The notes below the pieces were generated by a model. The model searched no databases, was not told where the DNA came from, and was given only the letters and a program-made list of their open reading frames with translations. Position numbers and translations under genes: made by a program. From contig JAFYYO010000283.1 in NCBI GenBank assembly GCA_017557475.1, forward strand, positions 1 to 8,270: a stretch of DNA of 8,270 bases, read 5' to 3'. This document shows positions 1-6,394 of this stretch, piece by piece. Every line of letters starts with the position of its first letter. Position 1 is the stretch's first letter. Source of the DNA: Bacteroidaceae bacterium (lineage in GTDB: Bacteria > Bacteroidota > Bacteroidia > Bacteroidales > Bacteroidaceae).

Positions 1-336
1 CGCATCTTCCTTCATTCGATTGATGAGCGTATAGATTTCAGGTGTCTTCTCCTTTGAGAGTTCCATGCCGAAAGCCTCAGAGAAGACCTCGAGGATGTTG
101 CCGGTCGAGGTGTTGGCATCCTTGATGGCTTGCTGACCGCGTTCAGTCTTGCGATGCGTTTTGCCGTATTGATACATGTGGAAGTCCTGCTCGAAAAGGA
201 GCGAACCGAATGCTGGTGGAGGCCCCATGAAGGTCGTGTCGTGCGGTGCTTCTTCCTTTGTCAAGTAATGATTAGACTGCCCATAGGCAATAATAGCGAT
301 GAACAAAAACGCCAAAAGGCTGATAGTTTTTTTCAT
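1..336 (-). CDS. Class A non-specific acid phosphatase (PAP2 superfamily), N-terminal 112 residues, partial
   Basis: This is the 5' part of a gene that runs off the left edge; the reading frame is open to base 1. The peptide starts MKKTISLLAFLFIAIIAYGQ, a typical signal peptide with likely cleavage near AYG/QS, so the enzyme should be exported. The mature part has the N-terminal features of PhoN/PhoC-like class A acid phosphatases: YLTKEEAP (residues 24-31), a PPPAFGS segment (about 39-45), a Y-x-x-G-K-x-x-R-x-T-x-RG-x-x-A stretch (about 56-69), and FSEAFG followed by a TPEIY-x-LI-x-RM-x-EDA region up to the edge. In the family these enzymes release phosphate from many organic phosphomonoesters in the periplasm. 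The catalytic KX6RP, PSGH and SRX5HX3D motifs lie beyond the window, so activity cannot be judged. The start is the only ATG directly before the signal peptide. A promoter core lies 56 nt upstream. The family call is by recognition, not by a search. Confidence 0.85.
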   Translation of the reverse strand, partial: MKKTISLLAFLFIAIIAYGQSNHYLTKEEAPHDTTFMGPPPAFGSLLFEQDFHMYQYGKTHRKTERGQQAIKDANTSTGNILEVFSEAFGMELSKEKTPEIYTLINRMKEDA

Positions 337-392
337 AATGTTATGTTAGTTTGAAGGTTTAGCTCGACGTAAGTCAAAGGTTTTTGCAGATG

Positions 393-400
393 CAAAGGTA
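393..400 (-). promoter_or_regulatory. Bacteroidetes -7 promoter element for the acid phosphatase gene
   Basis: On the minus strand this reads TACCTTTG, an exact match to the TAnnTTTG element recognised by the Bacteroidetes primary sigma factor. It lies 56 nt before the phosphatase ATG. No clean TTTG element is seen at -33; that region is AT-rich repeat. The surrounding 11-mer (TGCAAAGGTAC on the plus strand, 391-401) occurs again at 6321-6331 in front of the small ORF. Confidence 0.65.
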
Positions 401-408
401 CAACAATT

Positions 409-439
409 AATTCATAATTTATAATTCATAATCCATAAT
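409..439. repeat. Short AT-rich direct repeats
   Basis: Three copies of a 10-mer occur: AATTCATAAT at 409-418 and 423-432, and AATCCATAAT at 430-439. They lie just upstream of the phosphatase -7 element, where a -33 element and upstream contacts would be expected. Such AT-rich tandem words are common in Bacteroidales intergenic DNA. They may help DNA melting or act as an UP-like region; this is inference. Confidence 0.6.
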
Positions 440-486
440 TATTGCTTTCAGGCAATTGTTTGTGAGAAAGCTTCCTGTTGTGTCCG

Positions 487-640
487 TCAACTAGGCGTGC
501 CTAGTTGTAAAACATAACGTGCCTAATTCGTCAACTAGCCGTGCCTAGTTGGCAAACTAGGCGTGTTATGTTTGCAATCATAACGTGTAATGATTGCCAA
601 TGACGCGTGTAATGTTTGCGATTATAACGTGGAATGTTTT
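487..640. repeat. Seven-unit 22-bp periodic palindromic array with invariant CGTG core
   Basis: Seven consecutive units of exactly 22 bp each carry CGTG at the same offset: CGTG starts at 496, 518, 540, 562, 584, 606 and 628. Around the core the arms are inverted repeats. Unit 1 is perfect (CAACTAGGC, spacer GT, GCCTAGTTG; 488-507). Unit 3 (531-552) and unit 5 (575-596) each have one mismatch per arm. Arms also pair across the unit borders 3/4 and 4/5, with one mismatch each. The arms come from a few words (CCTAGTTG, TTATGTTTG, TAATGATTG, TAATGTTTG). Phase is lost on both sides: the predicted core positions 474 and 650 lack CGTG. The array sits between the terminator of the cysteine-rich gene and the phosphatase promoter. 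Function is unknown; protein binding on one DNA face every two helical turns, or RNA hairpins, are possible. Confidence 0.85.
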
Positions 641-655
641 CAAACGCACCTAACG

Positions 656-684
656 AAAAAGGGACGCACCTAAGCGCGTCCCTT
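656..684 (-). terminator. Rho-independent terminator of the cysteine-rich surface protein gene
   Basis: Read on the minus strand, AAGGGACGC (684-676) pairs perfectly with GCGTCCCTT (667-659) across an 8-nt loop, and the T run continues to 656. It begins 18 nt after the TAA at 703-705. The loop and left arm contain ACGCACCTAA (664-673, plus strand), which is repeated at 644-653 just outside the stem. Confidence 0.85.
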
Positions 685-702
685 CTGTATAGGAGAGTCC
701 TG

Positions 703-3700
703 TTATTTTTTCAGATACTTCTTGTTTCCTGTAATGACGATGCCCTTGTAGTCAGCACCAACCTTCTGACCAGCTAAGTTGTAAGTGCCCTTGTTAAGGT
801 TATCGTTAGCGTTAACGTTATCTATGCCGTCGATGTAGTCCTGACGTGCAAGCGTTACCCAGCCGGTAACATGATAGTTGCCTGCGTTCACGACGCCGAT
901 GTCCTCAACGAATGTCCTGCCGTCGCTCCCAGGTATGAGTTCGATGCCATCGTTCAGGTCGAGGGCGTGGAAGTTCTGGATTGAAGCCGTACTGCCCTTT
1001 GCCTGCAGCATGGTTTGTGTGCCGTACATGTGGATTGATGGCAGTGCTGCGGCAGATGCCCTGCGTCCCTGCATGCCGCAGTTTTGTCCTATGCAGTTTA
1101 CCGTCAGGTTCACGTCGTCCTTCAGCACGATGTCGTTCCAAGTCACGATGCCGTTGCCGTCAGATGTGATGCTCAGCGAACCGCCGCCCTGGAAGGTAAC
1201 AGTCGAGGCTTCACCTGGAGTTCTCAGAGCCATGCCGACATTGTTGTCGCTGGCAGTGATGGTGTTTTGACCGACGAGGTTGATCTTGAGGTCGGTTGTC
1301 TTTGCAGCGATGCCGCCCACTTCTGTGGCACCAAGAGTGGCATTGTTCAGCGTCAGGGTGTTTGTCTCGGAGACGTAGCTGACCTTGCCGTCGCCTAAGA
1401 CGTCGTGCTTGTTGATGTTGTAGACGTCGGTGCCGGCCACAGTGATGTTGTAGGCAATGGGTGCTTCCTGACTTGTCGTCACCAGGAAGGTTGCCTTGCC
1501 TTTCGTGTAATGATTGTTGGCTTCACTGGTAGCGATGATTGTGGCGGAGCCTTCCTTCAGGATGGTTACCCTGCCCGTCGTGGCATCCACTGTGGCAATG
1601 GTCTCGTCGGAGCTCTTATAGGTGACTGTCAGATTGCCAGGAGTTTTAAGCAACTGTGGAGCCGCTACCGTTGCGCCTACGCTGGCCGTCACAATCTTCT
1701 CTTTGAATGTCAGGCTCGGCACGTTCTTCCTATAGATGGCGCGAACAGTTACGTTGTTGGGCGACATCCATGCCCAGCGGTTGCCATATGTCGGGCTGGA
1801 CGACGGACCCCATCCGCCAGCCCACTCAACGTCGTATTCATCGCGCAACATGTTGCTGGCATCTTCAACGACCTCCCAATGCAGGAAGTCCTTCCTCCAC
1901 TGGTCTTCAGGCTCCAGTCGTATGGGCACGCCGCCGCGCACTTGCAGCTTGCTGCTCGTGTTCGTGTCGAGCACATAGTTGTTTCCGACGCGGGTGCCTG
2001 TCGTGGCCACACCGTCCTCGATGGTCAGCGTGTACTTCTCTTCCGTCTTCCTGACGTTGCAAGTCAGGGATATTTCGGGTGAGGAGAGGTAGATGGTCTC
2101 ACCATTCTCGTCGAGCGATCTTAGATCAAACGTTAAGGCACTTTCATAGTCTTCCACTATATTCTTCGGTGTGATGGTGAGTGTCAAACCCTCGAAGCTC
2201 ACATCTGCCAAGTCGTTTTCCTCAATAGCATAGGTGAGGGTCTGGATGTTGTCGCGGCCTACAGACTTGAAGGTGATGGTCTGCGACGGAGCAGGCTGGC
2301 CATAGGTCCACTCGAAGCGGAGCTTTGTCTTGTCGGGCTTCAATGTATAGTCGGGACCAGTGTAGTCTGTGATGCGAGTCTCAATATGAGTCTCATCGCG
2401 CTCGCAGACGCGCTGCTCCATGCCTTTTATCTTTGTGGTAGCTTCGCGAATGGTCTCCCACTCACCCCATTCGTGGCCGAGAGCTTCTTCTCTCTCGCCC
2501 TTTTGGACAAGCTTGTTGCAGTACTTGCAATAGAGGTTGTCGTCGTGGCCGGCTCTGGTGCAGGTTGGGGGATTCGCAGAGGATTCCCGTCTTTGATAAT
2601 CCGTCCAAATCTTTCCAGGATTTGGGCCGTACAGCTTGTCCTTATCCCACAGACCATGTCTGAGCGGTGTTCTCTCACCCTTGACGGTTTTGCCACAGCG
2701 GTTGCACAAGAAGTCGCCGCTCCAGCCATGCGTTGCGGTGTTCGGTATTCCATTATTATAACCATACTGCCTCCATATCGAACAATACTCTATATCCTCC
2801 GTGCCTTCTATCGGTGTGTCGGGCAGGTCGTGACCGAGGGCTGGGATGCGTGCGCCTGCGGCTAATACCTCGCCACAATCCGAGCAGAGTGTGTCTGGCT
2901 CGTGGCCATAGCCTCCGCAAGTTGGCTCTACGCGCGATCCTCGTTTGGTTCCTCCAGTATGGTTGCACTCCTCACTGTCTGCGACGATGGTGGCAGGACC
3001 GTTGGGCATTATGAAGGTGGTTTGCTTGCTTGTTGCCGATGCGAAATTTATGCGAGGCAAGTCGATGTCGCTTCTGCCACCGTCCCATGCTATATTCGTT
3101 TCGCCTGTCCATCCTGTGCCGTCGTACCACCGCACGAACTTGACAGGCTTGTGGTTGAAGTTGGTGTCCATCATCCTGGCAGACTTCGGATCGAAAGTGA
3201 TGGTAATGGTGACTCCTTGTTGGGCATAAGCAACAGGTATATATGTATATCTGGAACCTGTCTGTATTCGAAACTTAGCTGTGCCGCCTAGTATCATGAT
3301 GGGCCAGGAGCCGTAGGGGAAGTACTGGACTTGATCGTAGCCGCACACTTCGCAGTAGCGTATAAGCTTTCCGGGTTCGCTTTCCGACTTGGCGTCCTTC
3401 GTGCATTCCCACATCGTCCATACATGATTCTCAGTCTTTATCTGGTCGCAGACCTTACATTTAACATGATGTGACTCGGGACCCCATCCGCCCTTCTCTG
3501 GGTCTGGTACATAATGGCCGTTTACGGTGATTTCAATCTCACGGAACGAGTACCAGTCGTGGGTATGCGGCAGTTTGTCCGTCTTTATTGTCTTTGAGTA
3601 TCCGCAAGCAGAGCAGATAAGCTTGTTCTCGCCCATCTTTGTCTCGGTGGCTTCGGTAATGACTTCTGTCTGGTCGAAGTTGTGGTCAACAGCTGGATTG

Positions 3701-5940
3701 GGACTTGCGAGTCCGCAAACGCAGACGAACCAATGCTGGGTGATGCTGTATTTCGCAATGTCGAAGCTGTGAACATGATTCGGGTCAACTTTCGGAATGA
3801 CCTCGGTATTCTTGTAGGAGCAGTCCAAACATGTTTGTTCGCGCAGTCCTGTCTCAGTGGAAGTGGCAGGACGGACAAGTGTCCATTCGCTAAAGCGGTG
3901 CTTGGGAGTATTCTTTACGACGCCGCACTCGCCATAGCAGCAGTTTTCGTGCGTCTCGCTGTCCTTTGCCGTATAGCGTCCGAAGACATGCTGGGCATTA
4001 ACATAGGCTACATTACTTGTTACGCTGCCGTTGGCATTGCTCACGACGCAGTAGTACTTGTGGTAGTTCTGCCTCTCGCACTCGTCGGTAAGGACAAGAG
4101 CCTTCAGCGTGGCAGTCTGTGCACCCTCTGCCTTCCACGAGTCTGTGACCGGTTGGGCAGTGCCAGTGCCGTATTGTTCATACCATTGATAGGAAAGGTT
4201 CTCGCCGCCAGCCTTTACCTTGAAAGTGGCATAGGGGTCATCGGAGTTTGTCCAAGCAGTTGTGTTGGTCTTGCCTGTGTAGTCGGTTGGCTGGATGATG
4301 ATGTAGGGCTTGCCGTCGGCGGAAACTTCATAGTATGGTATGGAAATGATTCCCATCTTATAGTTGCAGACCTCACAATTGACTTGTGCCGTTCCGTTTG
4401 TGTGAGTGGTGGGGTTGGCAGCAGTCAGTGTGACAGGTGTTCCTTCGCTGTGGATGGCCTTGCTCAGGGCAATGCCGCAGTCTTCGCAGACGAGCCAGTG
4501 GGCATTGCTGTCTATTCGCCATGTTGAGCTGACGTTCTGGTGCTCGCAATTCTCATCGTGGTTGCAGAGTTCGAGGCATTGGTCGTCTTCGTAGCACCAG
4601 TGCTCGGCAAATTCGTCGCTTTCGATGCAGAGGTCGTGGTCGCAGCCCACGGACGATGTGTTGTCGGCGCAGCAGTCGAGGCAGAGCTCGCAGATGTCGC
4701 AGCGGTCTTCGCCCTCGTAGCAGTCGCCGCACTGGTCGCAGATGAAGTGGCCGTCGGCATCGTCGTTCTCTGGGCAGACGTTGTGCTCGCAATGCTCTTG
4801 GCAGTCAGGACAGAGTCCGCAGTACTCGCAGAGTTCGCCCTCGTCGAAGCAATTGCCGCAGTCGGGACAGACATGGTCGTCAAAGTCCGGACCATCGGGA
4901 CAGAGTTCGTGTTCGCAATGATAGTCTTCCTGGCAGCTTGCACAAAGTCCGCAATACTCGCACTCCTCATCCTCAGGACATTGCCCACACTCAGGACAGA
5001 GGTGGTCTTCATAGTCGGCGGAAGCTGTGCAGTAGCCGTGTCCGCAGCCTTCCGACTCGCTGTTCTCGTGGCAGCAACTCTCGCAAAGTCCGCAGTCGTC
5101 GCAGAGGTCAAGGCCAGCGCCTTCGGTACACTTGCCACATTGCCCGCATTTCCATTCGTTGTCTTCGCAACAGAAAATGCAGTGGTCGCCGCCATCGGTG
5201 CACCATTGGACTTCGTCGCCAAAGCAATGGCCGCATTCAGGGCAGTGTTCCTCGCTTTCAGCACAGCTTTCGCAAAGTCCGCATTCGGGGCAGATGTCCT
5301 CGTCGCACATAAAACATTCGCGACAATGAATGAGGTCTTCGGCAGCAGCATCTGCCATACAATTGCCACAGATGCCGTGGTCAGCACAGGCGTCGCTTGT
5401 CAGTGCCTCTGTATCTTCGCCATCGATGACGAGACAAATGCCGCACACCGAGCATTGCAGTTCGCTGCAGTCTGTGCAGTGATGCTCTAACATGCCATAC
5501 TCGCAGTCGCACTCCACGGCGCCTTCACCAAATATCTCGTGACAATAGCGGCAAGCCTCCGAGAAGACACCACTTTCGATAAGTTCGTCGGCACAGTCGT
5601 AGCAGATGTATTCGTCTAATTTGTTGTAGATACCTTCGTGATATTCGCCGTTGTCAATGCAATCACTGCAATACTGACAGTGATGCGAACGATAGCAATC
5701 GGGATTCGCGTCTAGTGAACATGAGCCGCAATCGTCGCAGAATAAATCTGCGGCAGCCTCTTCAGCCTCGGCAGAGCTTTCGGCATAGATGGTGTACTCG
5801 GCGCCACACTCGCCGCAAGTGGCTACGGCTTCGCCCCAAGTGTCGGTCCATTCCCAGTCCCAGGCATGGGCATGCAGCAATGGGAACATCGTTATGGCAA
5901 GAGCCACAGTCATTCTCATAAGGGGTTGAAACTTCTTCAT
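703..5940 (-). CDS. Very large secreted cysteine-rich mosaic surface protein (1745 aa), function unknown
   Basis: No named family is recognised for the whole protein. Residues 1-26 form a signal peptide (Lys-Lys start, hydrophobic core, cleavage near AHA/W), followed by a Trp cluster WDWEWTDTW. Residues 42-465 are an acidic cysteine array with 79 Cys. Residues 466-535, 651-715, 720-790, 791-870 and 990-1190 are modules pairing His/Trp with CxxC (for example Cys485/488, 704/707, 776/779, 863/866, 1019/1022, 1079/1082, 1138/1141). An Ig-like fold fits 536-648 (SYQWY...YYCVVSN). InlB-B-repeat-like segments fit 885-988 (F-x-RWYDG...FIMPNGPATIVA) and 1303-1405. A beta-sandwich is likely at 1198-1298, a Big_2-like domain at about 1409-1490, and a beta-helix-like region at 1495-1700. 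The tail at 1717-1745 resembles Bacteroidetes sorting tails. Adhesion or metal binding at the cell surface is inference. The start is set by the signal peptide and the promoter 31 nt upstream. No break in frame is seen. Confidence 0.93.
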   Translation of the reverse strand: MKKFQPLMRMTVALAITMFPLLHAHAWDWEWTDTWGEAVATCGECGAEYTIYAESSAEAEEAAADLFCDDCGSCSLDANPDCYRSHHCQYCSDCIDNGEYHEGIYNKLDEYICYDCADELIESGVFSEACRYCHEIFGEGAVECDCEYGMLEHHCTDCSELQCSVCGICLVIDGEDTEALTSDACADHGICGNCMADAAAEDLIHCRECFMCDEDICPECGLCESCAESEEHCPECGHCFGDEVQWCTDGGDHCIFCCEDNEWKCGQCGKCTEGAGLDLCDDCGLCESCCHENSESEGCGHGYCTASADYEDHLCPECGQCPEDEECEYCGLCASCQEDYHCEHELCPDGPDFDDHVCPDCGNCFDEGELCEYCGLCPDCQEHCEHNVCPENDDADGHFICDQCGDCYEGEDRCDICELCLDCCADNTSSVGCDHDLCIESDEFAEHWCYEDDQCLELCNHDENCEHQNVSSTWRIDSNAHWLVCEDCGIALSKAIHSEGTPVTLTAANPTTHTNGTAQVNCEVCNYKMGIISIPYYEVSADGKPYIIIQPTDYTGKTNTTAWTNSDDPYATFKVKAGGENLSYQWYEQYGTGTAQPVTDSWKAEGAQTATLKALVLTDECERQNYHKYYCVVSNANGSVTSNVAYVNAQHVFGRYTAKDSETHENCCYGECGVVKNTPKHRFSEWTLVRPATSTETGLREQTCLDCSYKNTEVIPKVDPNHVHSFDIAKYSITQHWFVCVCGLASPNPAVDHNFDQTEVITEATETKMGENKLICSACGYSKTIKTDKLPHTHDWYSFREIEITVNGHYVPDPEKGGWGPESHHVKCKVCDQIKTENHVWTMWECTKDAKSESEPGKLIRYCEVCGYDQVQYFPYGSWPIMILGGTAKFRIQTGSRYTYIPVAYAQQGVTITITFDPKSARMMDTNFNHKPVKFVRWYDGTGWTGETNIAWDGGRSDIDLPRINFASATSKQTTFIMPNGPATIVADSEECNHTGGTKRGSRVEPTCGGYGHEPDTLCSDCGEVLAAGARIPALGHDLPDTPIEGTEDIEYCSIWRQYGYNNGIPNTATHGWSGDFLCNRCGKTVKGERTPLRHGLWDKDKLYGPNPGKIWTDYQRRESSANPPTCTRAGHDDNLYCKYCNKLVQKGEREEALGHEWGEWETIREATTKIKGMEQRVCERDETHIETRITDYTGPDYTLKPDKTKLRFEWTYGQPAPSQTITFKSVGRDNIQTLTYAIEENDLADVSFEGLTLTITPKNIVEDYESALTFDLRSLDENGETIYLSSPEISLTCNVRKTEEKYTLTIEDGVATTGTRVGNNYVLDTNTSSKLQVRGGVPIRLEPEDQWRKDFLHWEVVEDASNMLRDEYDVEWAGGWGPSSSPTYGNRWAWMSPNNVTVRAIYRKNVPSLTFKEKIVTASVGATVAAPQLLKTPGNLTVTYKSSDETIATVDATTGRVTILKEGSATIIATSEANNHYTKGKATFLVTTSQEAPIAYNITVAGTDVYNINKHDVLGDGKVSYVSETNTLTLNNATLGATEVGGIAAKTTDLKINLVGQNTITASDNNVGMALRTPGEASTVTFQGGGSLSITSDGNGIVTWNDIVLKDDVNLTVNCIGQNCGMQGRRASAAALPSIHMYGTQTMLQAKGSTASIQNFHALDLNDGIELIPGSDGRTFVEDIGVVNAGNYHVTGWVTLARQDYIDGIDNVNANDNLNKGTYNLAGQKVGADYKGIVITGNKKYLKK
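706..798 (-). other. C-terminal sorting-like tail of the large protein
   Basis: Residues 1715-1745 end in Y-N-L-A-G-Q-K-V, then KGIVI, then K-K-Y-L-K-K at the extreme C-terminus. The same plan (Y-A-L-D-G-R-K-L, KGIFI, KK-I-L-K) ends the protein at 8004-8270. In Bacteroidetes such tails resemble the last strands of type IX secretion (Por) C-terminal signals. Whether this short form directs type IX export is inference; no secretion gene is in the window. Confidence 0.55.
4546..5817 (-). repeat. Coding cysteine array: 79 Cys in 424 residues, 43-residue repeats in its second half
   Basis: This stretch encodes residues 42-465 of the large protein. From residue 206 the pattern C-x2-C-x2-C-x(4-8)-C-x2-C-x2-C-x2-C recurs, with first cysteines at 206, 233 (degenerate), 265, 315, 358 and 401. 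The last three copies are spaced exactly 43 residues apart and add a C-x(3-4)-C or C-x4-C pair (342/347, 384/389, 433/438). Recurrent words are CPECG, CEYCGLC and CDDCGLC. Linkers are rich in Asp and Glu, with His before many cysteines. Residues 42-200 contain the same clusters in less regular form. Zinc-ribbon-like knuckles use paired CxxC, so metal binding is plausible; disulfide-linked folding is the alternative. The DNA copies have diverged more than the cysteine pattern. Confidence 0.9.
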
Positions 5941-5971
5941 AGTCTATAGTTATTTATTAATAATGTGTGTG

Positions 5972-6002
5972 CAAAGTTATAAATTTCTGTTCACAAAGAC
6001 AA
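5972..6002 (-). promoter_or_regulatory. Promoter of the large cysteine-rich protein gene
   Basis: The minus strand reads TAACTTTG at 5979-5972, an exact TAnnTTTG -7 element, 31 nt before the ATG at 5940. A TTG at 6002-6000 sits 20 bp upstream and is the best -33 candidate; a TTTG at 5997-5994 is only 14 bp away. The element lies between the small ORF and the large gene, and the -33 candidates fall at the 3' end of the small ORF. The leader before the ATG is A/T-rich with no Shine-Dalgarno sequence, as is usual in this phylum. Confidence 0.65.
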
Positions 6003-6164
6003 GCGTTCTTGAATCTTTTTGTCTATCATTTGCTCCAGTTTGGGCTCTATCTGCTTCCACTTCTTCTCGAGAAGCCTGTCCACCAGTGCCTCTTGCTCAT
6101 CGAGGAAGCCGAGATACTCAGCTGCAAACCTGTGAGCCGCCTTTTGCTTTTCAGATAGAACCAT
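5991..6164 (-). CDS. Small charged, probably helical protein (57 aa), hypothetical
   Basis: An ATG at 6164 opens a 57-codon frame ending in TGA at 5991-5993. The peptide starts MVLSEKQKAAHRFAAEYLG and ends IQERLSL. It has no signal peptide or membrane segment, is dense in Lys, Glu, Arg and Gln, and shows hydrophobic residues at roughly 3-4 residue spacing (EYLGFLDEQEALVDRLLEKKW, about residues 16-36, then IEPKLEQMIDKKIQERL), so one or two amphipathic helices or a coiled coil are likely. Codon choice (GAG, AAG, CTC, CTT) resembles the neighbours. It ends 50 nt before the large gene; the large gene's -7 element lies in that gap. It could be read from the promoter core at 6323-6330, about 160 nt upstream. 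I recognise no family. Alternatives are a chance ORF or the coding part of a leader RNA; the biased composition favours a real small gene. Confidence 0.5.
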   Translation of the reverse strand: MVLSEKQKAAHRFAAEYLGFLDEQEALVDRLLEKKWKQIEPKLEQMIDKKIQERLSL

Positions 6165-6172
6165 ATTTTATT

Positions 6173-6208
6173 AGTAGTTAAGGGAGTTAAAGTAGTTAAG
6201 GGAGTTAA
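6173..6208. repeat. Perfect 18-bp tandem duplication built of 9-mers
   Basis: AGTAGTTAAGGGAGTTAA occurs twice head to tail at 6173-6190 and 6191-6208 without mismatch. Each copy is two related 9-mers (AGTAGTTAA, GGGAGTTAA). It begins 9 bp upstream of the small ORF's ATG and would lie in its leader. It is inversely related to the 9-mer run at 6264-6299. Confidence 0.85.
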
Positions 6209-6263
6209 GGACATTACAATTCTTCGTTGAGAACTGCCAATTTGAGCGAGCAAGACTATCGTC

Positions 6264-6299
6264 TTTAACTCCTTTATCTCCTTTTACTCCTTTTACTCC
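6264..6299. repeat. Four tandem 9-mers, inverted relative to the 6173-6208 repeats
   Basis: TTTAACTCC, TTTATCTCC, TTTTACTCC and TTTTACTCC follow one another at 6264-6299. Their reverse complement (GGAGTTAAA-like) matches the 9-mers at 6173-6208, so the two 36-bp runs form an imperfect inverted repeat around a 55-bp centre. A transcript from the 6323-6330 promoter could fold into a long hairpin ahead of the small ORF. Short 9-bp satellites of this kind occur in Bacteroidales spacers. Confidence 0.75.
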
Positions 6300-6322
6300 C
6301 ATTTATTCTTTTTTTTCTGCTG

Positions 6323-6330
6323 CAAAGGTA
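6323..6330 (-). promoter_or_regulatory. Bacteroidetes -7 promoter element upstream of the small ORF
   Basis: The minus strand reads TACCTTTG, matching TAnnTTTG, within the 11-mer TGCAAAGGTAC that also precedes the phosphatase gene. No convincing -33 TTTG is seen. Any transcript would have a leader of about 150 nt, holding both 9-mer repeat runs, before the ATG at 6164. Confidence 0.55.
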
Positions 6331-6394
6331 CGAAGGTTTTGTAGAAGGTCGGTTGATAAAATCTTCCAAAATAGTTGTTATTTTCTTCCAAAAA

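Noticed and set aside
487..640. CRISPR-like array
   Set aside because: The 22-bp period has no spacers, repeats are variable and too short, and there are no cas genes. The units are palindromic half-sites placed back to back.
1405..2082. Plus-strand ORF of 225 codons
   Set aside because: It is antisense to the Big_2 and InlB-like region of the intact minus-strand gene, with no recognisable domain or promoter.
3682..4527. Plus-strand ORF of 281 codons
   Set aside because: It lies antisense to the Ig-like and CxxC modules of the large protein. The hydrophobic runs come from the complement of the real codons, and no domain is recognisable.
4512..5387. Minus-strand ORF of 291 codons in another frame of the cysteine array
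   Set aside because: The Ala/Thr/Ser/Asn-rich product is the +1 reading of Cys-rich repeats, with no independent signal; stop codons are rare there because of codon repetition.
4540..5490. Plus-strand ORF of 316 codons antisense to the cysteine array
   Set aside because: Its Ala/Val-rich product is the predictable antisense of Cys (TGC/TGT), Asp and Glu codons. It has no start context or promoter, and the minus-strand frame shows a signal peptide and ordered repeats.
5994..5997. TTTG as the -33 element of the large gene's promoter
   Set aside because: Only 14 bp separate it from the -7 element, less than the roughly 20 bp usual in Bacteroidetes; TTG at 6000-6002 fits the spacing better.
5963..6253. 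Overlapping ORFs on both strands (plus 5963-6181, minus 6047-6253) around the small ORF
   Set aside because: Both read through repeat satellites (LTPLTTLTPLTT) or antisense of the 57-codon frame, and neither has coding-like composition. The 5991-6164 minus frame fits better.
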